DNA from: Gibbula magus
Taxonomy: Eukaryota; Mollusca; Gastropoda; Trochida; Trochidae
Direction of reading: 5' to 3'
Length of the DNA: 64,000 nucleotides
Assembly (NCBI GenBank): GCA_936450465.1
Contig: OW388289.1
Location: 71,732,420 to 71,796,419 of the forward strand
Shown: positions 40,401 through 52,400 of the stretch, one piece after another
How positions within the stretch are numbered: the stretch's first letter is position 1
Layout: the number at the start of each line of letters is the position of its first letter
The notes under the pieces: generated by a model
Seen by the model: the letters and a program-made list of their open reading frames with translations, nothing else
Told to the model about the DNA's origin: nothing
Databases searched by the model: none
Program-made: the position numbers and the translations under genes

Positions 40401-43400
40401 TTGTTGAGAAAATCTCACTCATGTTAAACCTAATTCAAATTGTACAAGTGGCCTTCATTTCTGTGGAATGAAGGTTGATTTGATGTTACAGGGGTGAATG
40501 AATAAAATGTTTTTAAAAAAATAAATTATGAACCATTACAATGCATGCTTCTCCTCAAACCTTGTGTGAGTGAGTGCTGTATGTTGTTGAGAAAATCTCA
40601 CTCATGTTAAACCTAATTCAAATTGTACAAGTGGCCTTCATTTCTGTGGAATGAAGGTTGATTTGATGTTACAGGGGTGAATGAATAAAATGTTTTTAAA
40701 AAAATAAATTATGAACCATTACAATGCATGCTTCTCCTCAAACCTTGTCATAACCGCCATTTTCAATGTCAGTATACAACTTTTCGTACTTTTCTATGAA
40801 TTTTTGATGTTGTATACGTTGACTTTGTTCTATTAACATTTCCAATGATTTTATTTTAGGTTAAGATGGATTTGTGAACAGAATAATGGTCAGTGTGATT
40901 TTGTCAGCAAGAAGTGGCCTGCTGTAAGTGCTGATACGAAAGACATCCCTTTTACAGGTGTGTTTATTACTCTAATGGTATTTCTATTTCTTTTAGAAAT
41001 TTTTAGGGCTTTTTATGAAGCTTCTTTCATTTACAAGCTGTATATTAGACTTAAATTTATGATTTATACATGCCAGTTTGAATTCTTTGTTGTTCAGTTC
41101 AGAACTTTCTAACCAACCAACCTTGGAATTATTGGTGAGTAAAAGCAATGTATATTTTTTCAAGAAAATTTTGAATGTTTCTTGTAGATGTAATCCTAGA
41201 GGTGGAAGGTTCTTACTTAACAGAAGGTGCAACCTACATCATAACTCTCGTCGTTGTCCAAGAGGAAATATTCTTCACAAACCACACAGTCAACATCACT
41301 ATTCCTCAGCCAGAGCTGCATTTATTGTAAGCTTTCTTGAATATCAGATTTAGATGTAAATACCCCGGTACTGTACTACCAATACTGATAAACGTCCTCT
41401 GGGGTATGAAAAAACAATGCTCACTTTAGAGTTTCTTCTGTCTTGATTCTTTTCATTTTGCCATTGAAATTGTTAGCTCATTAATTCAACTGCTAAAATA
41501 TGACATAAAATTTGACCGAAAGATGTTCATTGTATATGATCAATGGTTATAATAGACTTTATAAGGCTAAATAAAAAAAATATTAAATGTTTCTCGGGCG
41601 TCGGCGCATCACTTTTAAATGTGCTCGTGACATCTTTTTATTGTCATTTGAAAAAATAAATTAAGAATTTGCCGTATCATTTGCCGTAAACCCCCAATTC
41701 CCATTTGTCCAACAAATATATGGGTCTGCAGGAACGGATGTGCTTCCATTTTCACAGGGGGTAAGCCCTGTCCATGCTAAACCGCAAGTTGGCAGTCGTC
41801 AACAACCATTTTCTCGACAGACAGTAGTTTTTCAATTCGGGTAGGTCCCGAAATTGGTTAGTTTTGAACATTTTCAATTGAATGATGTTGTCAATATCAA
41901 CCTGTTTCAACTCTTGAATAGCTATAGTTTACAATCGCTACATCTTTAGAACATTTAGCCAAGAAGAAGATTATATTGGTGATGAAAAACAAGTCCAATG
42001 ACCTTGATAATGAGCTCGTGGCCTAGCTAGCTTGGCCCAAAGCTGTTTTCGTTAAGACTGATTCAATGTTTTGACTTAAGTGCAGGCATAAATTGACATA
42101 ATGTTCGTTTGGAATTGATTTTTTTTTTTTCGAATTAAAGAATACGTTTTTAACCAAATTTATTTGACAGAAAAAATGAGGACAAAGTTATATTTAGTCT
42201 ATTTTAAAATATTTCATTCAAAAGTAAGTACCGGTATATATATAAACATTGAATATCAATGGTTGATCAAAACATGTGAAGAAATAGACAATGACTAATT
42301 GAAAACCTACAAGATTATGACGCTGAATGTTAATAAACGTTGAAAGTATGAAATATACTCTTAATTAGCTTTTTGTCCTTGATTTATTTACTCCTCACCT
42401 CACTAAAAGGCCTTATGGGCTATTGGCAGTCCGTAAACTTTTCTTCGCTTTTTCGACTTCATTATTTTCCAGAACCAATGACTCTAAAGAGCTGAAATTT
42501 TATGTGCAGACTCCTTGGCCAATTGGGATTCTAAATTGTAGATTTGGTGACCCAGTGACCCCAAATAGGATCACAGAGTTCATGACCTTAAAAACATATT
42601 TTCATCTTCTTCAGTACCAAAAGGTCTAGAGTGCTAAAATGTTCCGTGCAGACTGGGATCCTTGGCCAATGGAGATTGTAAATTGTAGATTTGGTCGTGA
42701 CCCCTTGACCTCTAATAGGGTCACAGGGGTCACGACATTAAAAACCTATATTCATCTTCTCAAGAACCAACGACTCAATCAACGAGAGCTGAAATGTTGT
42801 GTGCCGACTCCTTGGCCAATGGGGATTCTTGATTGATGTATGAGATATATTTATTTTAAACATCATTTTAATTCTTTAAAAGAGTATTTTAAAAAATCAA
42901 CCAGATATAAATAAAATTCACAAGCAACAATTGGTGGGCGAACTGTCCCTCTTGACTGATACTCTGATACCCACCCACTAACTATTACCACTCCATCTCT
43001 CCTGGAGAGAGGACCCTTGGTTTGGTGGCGAACTGTCCCTCTTGACTGATACTCTGATACCCACCCACTAATTATTACCGCTCCATCTCTCCTGGAGAGA
43101 GGACCCTTGGTTTGGTGGCGAACTGTCCCTCTTGACTGATACTCTGATACCCACCCACTAACTATTACCACTCCATCTCTCCTGGAGGGAGGACCCTTGG
43201 TTTGGTGGTGAACTGTCCCTCTTGACTGATACTCTGATACCCACCCACTAAGTATTACCGCTCCATCTCTCCTGGAGGGAGGACCCTTGGTTTGGTGGTG
43301 AACTGTCCCTCTTGACTGATACTTTGATACCCACCCACTAACTATTACCACTCCATCTCTCCTGGAGGGAGGACCCTTGGTTTGGTGGTGAACTGTCCCT

Positions 43401-46400
43401 CTTGACTGATACTCTGATACCCACCCACTAACTATTACCACTCCATCTCTCCTGGAGGGAGAACCCTTGGTTTGGTGGTGAACTGTCCCTCTTGACTGAT
43501 ACTCTGATACCCACCCACTAAGTATTACCACTCCATCTCTCCTGGAGAGAGGACCCTTGGTTTGGTGGTGAACTGTGACATATCTTATGCGTACCATGCT
43601 GAACTATTATTAGGTCTTCAGACAAAGTCTGAAACACCTATTGTTATTCTGTATTATTTTTCTTATCTGTATTGTATGTACTGAGTTTACAAGTGTTTCC
43701 ACCAATGCCAGGGACTCATTCATACAGTAATTTCACATTGCATACAGTATGCTTTTCTTATCTGTATGTCCTGAGTTTACAAGTGTTTCCACCAATGCCA
43801 GGGACTCATTCATACAGTAATTTCAAATTGCATACAGTATGCTTTTCTTATCTGTATGTCCTGAGTTTACAAGTGTTTCCACCAATGCCAGGGACTCATT
43901 CATACAGTAATTTCACATTGCATACAGTATGCTTTTCTTATCTGTATGTCCTGAGTTTACAAGTGTTTCCACCAATGCCAGGGACTCATTCATACAGTAA
44001 TTTCAAATTGCATACCATGTTTTCTTATCTGTATTTACTGAGTTTACAAGTGTTTCCACCAATGCCAGGACTCATTCATACAGTAATTTCAAATTGCATA
44101 CAATGTGTTCTTATCTGTATGTACTGAGTTTACAAGTGTTTCCACCAATGCCAGGGACTCATCCATACAGTAATTTCAAATTGCATACCATGTTTTTCTT
44201 ATCTGTATGTACTGAGTTAACAAGTGTTTCCACCAATGCCAGGGACTCATTCATACAGTTATTTCAAATTGCATACTGTATGTTGGTTTACAAGCGTTTC
44301 CGCCAATGCCAGGGACCTCAATTTGGCTGCAAATACCTTTGATGATTTGAATCCTACTCTTCATTAACATGTTCTATCTCAGCCCCTTTGACAGTTCGGC
44401 CAACAAGCCTCCTGATTGTTGCTTGTGAATTATAATTATCTATATCTGGTTGAAAAAATTCCACTCTTTTACAGAATTAAAATGTATAAATATAAATATA
44501 AAAAAATATACTTCATACATTGAAAATATATACTGTCATTTTTGTCTAATTTGGTGTAAAATAGGATAAAACGTCCGAATCGAATCGAATCGAAGGCATG
44601 GATAATTTTCATACAGTCTCTAAAATTGTTAGATATTGGTTATATTTGTTGACTTTGAATAGAGAAGGGAATCAACAACCACTGACATTGCTGACTGGTT
44701 CAATAAAGTGACTAATTAATATCTTATCAGATAACAATAACGATATAAATTATTTTTACGTTTTCTCTGGTGAATGTTCTTAATTAGCAGCTCCGACTTA
44801 GTCGGAGCTGCTATCAGTTTTTGCGCAGTTTCCGTCGCCGCCGCCGCGTTTTGTATTCGCTATAACCTTTTTCCTAGAAGGTTTTGAAAACTCATATACA
44901 TAACTTCTTACTTATGCCCCTGGGGAATTTTTTTGACATGTTCATATTCAAGGTCAAAGGTCAAGGTCACGAGTTCTGAAACCACTACCAAAATCCTTGT
45001 AAAAACGATAACTTGAAAAATATTTGTACCATCAGGCTCTTATTTGGTGTATATCAACTATGGAGAAAGGCCAAGATTTGAAAAGGTTTTCGCTAACATC
45101 CGTCAAAGGTCAACGTCACAGCGAGGGCACGACTTAAGCATGCTTTTGCAAAAATGTCTTATTTCAACTATTAACACTTTGAATCATTAAATGATTGTTA
45201 TACACAATGAAAAGTGATCACTGATTGTGTGACCTTGAATTTTAAAGGTCAAGGTCACGAGATAGGGTCAAGGTCACCAGTTCTGAAATCAATAAATAAC
45301 CTTTTCCCAAGAAGGTATTAACACCTCATATATATAGCTTCTTTGTTATAAACTTGGTGGATGATTTTGACATGTTCACATTCAAGGTCAAAGGTCAAGG
45401 TCATGAGTTCTGAAATCACTACAAAAATCCTTGTAAACACGATAACTTGAAAAATATTTGTGCTATCAGGCTCTTATTTGGTGTATATCAACTATGGAGA
45501 AAGGCCAAGATTTGAAAAGGTTTTCGCTAAAATCTGTCCAAGGTCACCCCTACAAAAAAAATATCCTGAAAATATGTTTAGGCAATATATCCACAGGAGC
45601 ACCAGAGCATCTTTTCAAGCAGTTAGAGCAAAATTTTACCATTGCCGCTAGCGGATAAGATCCGGACATGGTGTGGATAGGTCATGTGGATTGGTTTCAG
45701 CAATGTATCCGTTGGCCGAATATGTTACGGTAACATATCCACTACCGAGTCCCTGTTATCCACAGTATAGCCACAAAAGAGCACAAGATAGCTGCGTTTG
45801 TGGATTGGTTTCAACGATGTATCCGTTGGCTGTAAGACCATCAAAAGTTTCTGAATATGTTACTGTAACATATCCACTACAGAGTCCCTGTTGTCCACAG
45901 TATAGCCACAAAAGAGCACAAGATAGCTGCCTTTGCGGATTTGTTTCAACGATGTATCCGTTAGCTGTAAGACCATCAAACATTTCCGAAAATGTTACGG
46001 TAACATATCCACTACCGAGTCCCTGTTGTCCACAGTATAGCCACAAAAGAGCACAAGATCACTGGCTTTATGGGAATGCTACGGATAGGCATCGATGTGA
46101 AGTTGGTAGTAGGAAGATTGTAATTATATGAAGTCTCTGTGGTAAATTCAAGGGAAAAAAGTCCTCTGTAAGAAGTATTGGTAAAAAATCATTGGTAAAA
46201 GAGTCTTCTGCCAAAGAAGTCCTGTTATTGTGAAAACAGATTAAATTGATGTTAGCATTTAAGATATGATAAAGACAGATTATGATTTGAGTTTAGACTT
46301 TAGCTGAGTGAAACAGTGCCGTGTCCATAAAAGCAGGCACTTATAATCGCTCATTGATTGCTCAATGCAGGGCTCAATGTAGCGCTCAAGTAGCGCTTAT

Positions 46401-49400
46401 TGTCTCCTGAACGACACAGTGAAAAACCTCAAAGTTCGCTCGCTTTGCTACGCAGCGCTACTTTGAGCAATCGCTTTCAAGAGAGGTTTAAAAGTAATCG
46501 CTAATGAGCGATTTCTTTGAAACCTCTCTTGAACACGGCCCAGAAGTCTATAAGATGGTTAAAATAACAAGTTCTTTAACTTTATTGATCACCATCATCC
46601 TTCTGGTTTAAACAATATTTATTTTTAAAATTAAATGGATTGGTAAAGATGCATTACGCCTATGTAAATACCTCTCCGGTACAAAAAAATACATAACACA
46701 ATATTCATTCATGCAATACTGAGAAAAGCACAACATAAAAACATATGTTTATAACAGTATGAATGGGCAAGGAAATAAGGTTTAAACATTTAGTTTTGAT
46801 AAGATCTATGTTTTTCTTAAGGTATGTCAAATATGATTGCAAAATTAATATCATCTTTCAAATTATCGTTATTTCAAATCATGTTAAATGACTGTGGTGT
46901 TACCTGTATTACTTACACGGAGAGAGCAGGTTCAAATATAAATATATATATCAGAGACCATAATTTGATACCTTACACAATACATATTACATTCGTACAT
47001 TTTACTTACTATCTTCAAACAAACAATTTAATACATTTGGTGTAAGATTCAACATTATTTTTTTAAAAAGATAATCTTCAGGTTAATTTTCATTAATTAA
47101 TTAACAGTTTTATGGGATTTTTTAATATTGTGAGTCTTATGTCAACAAAGGTTTTGCATATCTTCACATGACTGAAAATCTAGAGCTTAGGGTTTGATAC
47201 GTATTGTCTAAATATATAAAAATAGCCCATTTTTATCTTTTAAAGAAATTGTAGTTGGTTTATAAACACTAGCTTAATTTTTTTCAAGTTGTCAATTTGG
47301 GTTGTAATTTAGAAATATGCCTATTCTATTAAATTATCACACTCATTAATTCAATTGGTATTTAGAAATATATTAGTTTTACACAATTGAGATATAAACA
47401 TTCATCCCATGTCAATATATGTGATTGAAGTAATCATCCATATTTTTTATTAAAGATAAAAATTGCATGAAATATAAATTTATTGTATGTATGCATTACA
47501 AAACCACTATTAAAATTATTTCAGTTAAAAGTATACTTTAATAAATAATTATATACTTCGCCAAAGTGAAGATATCAGAAAGAAATTTACATATTGAATA
47601 AAAATACAAATAATTTTAGTTTAATTTTCTCTGGCATTAAATGACAATCAATTGAAATACTTGACAATGTTTTTTAAAACAAGTGCACTAAAATTTGTAT
47701 ACCTCTGAGAAATTGCAACAACAAACAAGTGCAAATCTATTGGTCATTAGACTTGAAATGGGTGGAGCTTACCGGTAGTTAATTGATAAACTGTCCAATG
47801 GTAAGATTACAGGAATGACCCCAAATATACCTCTTGGAGACACCTAGTTGATTGCTTTACAAGTAGCTTAATTACTGTGTACATTTCATTAGTTTAATCA
47901 ATTTGTTTGTTAAGAGCTGAGAAGTGATGTGGAGGGTTGCTGTCTATTTGTGTAATGTGGTTTCAAGTTGTAAACTTGGGCTGTAGAGGTATATCTAATT
48001 AACGACCTATGTATTAGAATAATTTATACAATGCTTTTAAATCAGTAAATGTCAAAATATTATTTTGATACCAAATAAAAATAATGAAATTCACTAACAT
48101 TATTAGCTCTGATATGTTCTAAAACCAATCTTTTGCACAAATCGTTTGGTCAAAATGTTTTTTTAATTTATTTTTTATTATGAACACTCAAATAATGCTC
48201 AAACAGTTGAATTACATAAAATTTCAATGAAAAGGTTACATTATTCCAATTCTTTAACTATAGTTTCATTTGATATTAGAGAAATTTCATATGATGAAGG
48301 AAATAAAATACCAATAAATAAATTAGACCATATCATTTTTTAGTTTAGCACATTGATAGAAACAAACCATTTTACAATATCATGATAAAATCCCTTAAAT
48401 ATAAAAAACTGGCATATTTAACCAAATAATTGCCTCTAGTATCAGATCAAGCAATTTTAGCCAATCAGAAGGCTTCTCAGTATTTATTACTGTTTTTTTG
48501 TGTGACCTGCATACCCTTTATAAAACAAATATTGTTCATAATATTTCATAATCAATTCAAATCCTTTATATATTACCAACTGTCACAACCAATATATAAA
48601 GCAATATATTTGTCACTATGATCAGATCAATCAATTTTAGCCAATCAGAAGCCTCCTTAGTCTTGCTGCTGTATTGTTATTCCAAGATGGCTGCTTTCAA
48701 AACATCATCAAGAAATTTCACCAAGCTTTACAGTTCACAAGACAAGTACAAGATCAAGATTTCTCAGTTGATTAATCCAAGGTAAGTACTTGTGATCACT
48801 GCATTCCAAATGTATCAATCTAATTTCATTCACCCTTTTCAATGGACAGTTTAAATCAATGGACAGACTGAGTAATATTTTCTGACTTTTGGCTTCATTT
48901 GTTAAAGGCACTCATGTCTCAGTCATGGCATGTGTAACAAGGCATCTGTGGTATTTATTTGCCATTGGTTGCTTTAAGTTCAGATCAGATTATGAATAGG
49001 AATAAATGTAAATTTTATTTCAAATACTTTAAAAACTGCTTAATAAACATGTCAATGTTTATCACACAGGTGACTGTGCACTCGGCCATGATGACAGCCA
49101 GACAGGGTCTGGGACAAGACAGGAAATGATGTAACCTGCTCTCAGGCAGGAAATGATGTAACCTCTCAAGGTAAGACTTGAGATGCTGACATATTGTTGT
49201 ATAAACAAACAAATTGTTAAATAGCATTGAATTCATTGTTGATAACAATTAATCAAGACATTTGTTTTGCTTAATTGATGTTCTGGAAATGTATCTAGAC
49301 TGACTGATTGCTAATATAAACATTTTACAGATAAATTTGCTATGAGTCATTAATAGTCAAAATTACATTTGTATTTTAAAGGTTTTTTAATCCATATTTA

Positions 49401-52400
49401 TTTTACCAATTTTATCAATTATGTTTGTTTGACTTACAAATCTTAATTTGTTGTTTTATATAGAAATTCAAAACACTTGTTTGTTGGTTAAAATACTCAG
49501 TATCCTTATTTTCATCATAAAGACATTTATTGTCATTATACTCTTTAATAGCATTGACATGTTATATATTTACTATATGTAATATCAAATATTTAATTGA
49601 TTTGTGATTAATAATTGGTAATTTGTAATCTGTTTACTAAGGGATATTTGATGTTTTATGATTATTAAGTATAATATTTCACTAGTATCTCAACTAATAA
49701 AGACATTATTATTCTATTTTGGTCCAGTATATGTTTATCAGTTATTGTAACATGATTTCGGTGTATCCTTGATTCTGATTGGTTGATTTGCCTATGTTGA
49801 ATGACAATGAATACCCGCAAATTACTTGGGGCGAATCACCGCGAACATATACATCATGTTCACAAGATTCGGCCCGACTCAAAATTTATTTTTTCTATTT
49901 CTCTTAAAATGTGCTCCTTACTCAAATTTGACAGATGGTATTGTCATCTTCTAACAGTATAGGTCACAAAAAACTCTCAAAATTAATTAATTTCAAGTAA
50001 CTAACATGTTTTCAACTAGTAAGATTTATCCAGGTTTGACGCCTTCTTCCATGCGGCTGTGTTTACCGAATGCCGTTGCCATGGCATGACGTCATAGTGA
50101 TCAACCGTTTTGACGTCACAATGCTAGCGTCATTGTCACAATGGGTTAGGGCAAGTTTAAGATTTGTGTTCCTAGGTCTTTTACTGTGTTGATCATGTCG
50201 TAGATAAATGTTTATCGCCATCTAAAATGATACGTGAATATTGTGAAGTGAACATAGTTGAGTGACACTGTTTTATCTTATGTGTATATTGTTGCTAATG
50301 TACATATTACGCCGAGTATTTACATTTGTTTTGACCTGACCACACCTCTTACAAAAATGGAACAGTCGCAAAGTCCTTTCAACTCAGAGATAGGTACGCA
50401 AAAAGAGAGTTCGTTTCAAAACGCCTAATAACTAACGGTCATGTTACAATATCGATAAATAGTTGCGTTTGTAAAATTTCCGGGATTCATTGCTATTCAA
50501 CACCCGCAAATTTCAGCGTTTAAAACCTCCGGCTAACGCCGTCGGTTTTAAACTAAATTTGCGGGTGTTGAATAGCAATGAATCCCGGAAATTTTACAAA
50601 CGCAACTATTTATCTTATAAATAAAATTAATCAATTTTGATTTATAATTTTCAAATTCTTTTTGTTTTCATCAAATAGTTTGATCTTATTCAGTAAAGTG
50701 TCAATATTGATTTCAGTGTGGACTGAATCAGACAGAAATACACTCACCTGGTGGACACAACTCTTAGACGTTGTTTATTCAAGGTCTATTGAAGGTGGGG
50801 TTGGCATTGAATTTGACAATTAGCTTCTTTAATTGATAATCTTCTTTCTGAATATGCACCCAATCAAGCTGACTGATTACTTTAATGGACACTAAAGGTC
50901 ATGGTTATTTAATTTTCATTAATCATGAAAATCAAATTTGTATTTTCACATTTTGTAATAATTCATTATTTTGCCAATTTATTTGATTAAATTATAAATA
51001 TACGTTATAGTTTGAACTTACAAATGTTTATGTTGGTTTACATAGTCAAGTCAAGATCTAGGGTTCAAGACGCCAGCACAGTTCAAAAGAATGATACTGT
51101 GCTTCAAGCCATTGAAGGTGCGAATTTAACATGATGTATATTGTCATTTCATATTAAGCATTTAAATTAAACATTTAAATTTAAAGGAACAGTTAAACTA
51201 CTCCAAGCTAAGTTAAAAAATTTTCTAAATGTATATATATATATTGTCATATCATATGAATTTGAATAACAATTTGAAGAGTTTGAAAACATTTGAAATA
51301 ACATTAAAATCATTTTACTATTTACAATGATGACTAATTTATTGAAATACTATTACTGTTCTTTGTTTCCAGTGTTTGCCATCCTGGTATTGCACCTCCT
51401 GTACTCCCAGTACACTGACCACCTGTCGAAGATCTGTAGCCTGAGGAAGGCATTACGGAAATTAGGTATTACTAATGTTTTACAAAATGTCTCTTTTGTT
51501 TTCTTTATATTTTGCCTCAACAAGATTCGTGTGAGTATGAATGTCCTGTATGTAATGGGACATGAATGTGCCATTGGTTATGGTCTATATATATCAAAAA
51601 GTCTTTTCATATCATGTGATTTGTAACTTGCCTGTTTGTACCATGGTATCTATATTCTTACTATTCTACTTTTCAGGAGCTCGGCGACCTCACATTCACA
51701 TGGCCCCTGACAGCGACCTTGAAGTTCCAAGATCCTGAATAAGTTGCTGATTGTACAATTCATGGAACCTGATGAATGTTATTAATTAAACGTTAATAGC
51801 AGGATGTTACCTGCAATACAATGTGTCACTGAACGCAGTTGAATGTCCTTTGCAGGAGGATTTTTTATGTATATATTTGTACTCGGGATCTCAAGATCAA
51901 CATTAATATGATAGTATTTATTGTGTACTATTAAAAATTGTGAAGTGTACTATGTTTTTGTTTTTTTGTTGGAACTGGATTTTGAGGTATATCTGAAGCA
52001 TTATATTTCTGGAGTGACGGTTTTATGAATAATATATGCAAATGCAAGTCTGGACTACTTGTGGATGGTTTTATGGCTTTATTGGATAGGGTGGGGATCC
52101 CTATGGATATATTACCAAACCATATCCGTAACTCCATTCTGGACAATATGTGGATGGTTTTATGGCTTTATTGGATAGGGTGGGGATCCCTTTGGATATA
52201 TTCCCAAACCATATCCGTAACTCCATTCTGGACAATATGTGGATGGTTTTATGGCTTTATTGGATAGGGTGGGGATCCCTATGGATATATTACCAAACCA
52301 TATCCGTAACTCCATTCTGGACTATATGTGGATGGTTTTATGGCTTTATTGGATAGGGTGGGGATCCCTTTGGATATATTACCAAACCATATCCGTAACT

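Larger units (their letters stand above)
38595..40859. other. Intron in module B with palindromic element and perfect tandem duplication
   Basis: It contains a repeat fragment with three 33-bp TAACAATTTGGACTTTGTC units (about 39107-39200), a CRE-palindrome element (39835-40338) and a 183-bp perfect tandem duplication (40381-40746). 38950-39350 resembles the hairpin-headed repeats (TTTCCAGAGCATACCTC(T)). 39360-39780 is unassigned. Confidence 0.55.

Noticed and set aside
42863..43597. 244-residue minus-strand frame with 30-residue repeats
   Set aside because: A 90-bp tandem array keeps any stop-free frame open; there is no start context, splice site or codon pattern to support a protein.
49072..49105. 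Alternative acceptor TCACACAG for exon 2 of the cargo gene
   Set aside because: Joined to exon 1 in phase 2 it gives an immediate TGA. The acceptor at 49104-49105 keeps the frame and delivers phase 1 to the next exon.
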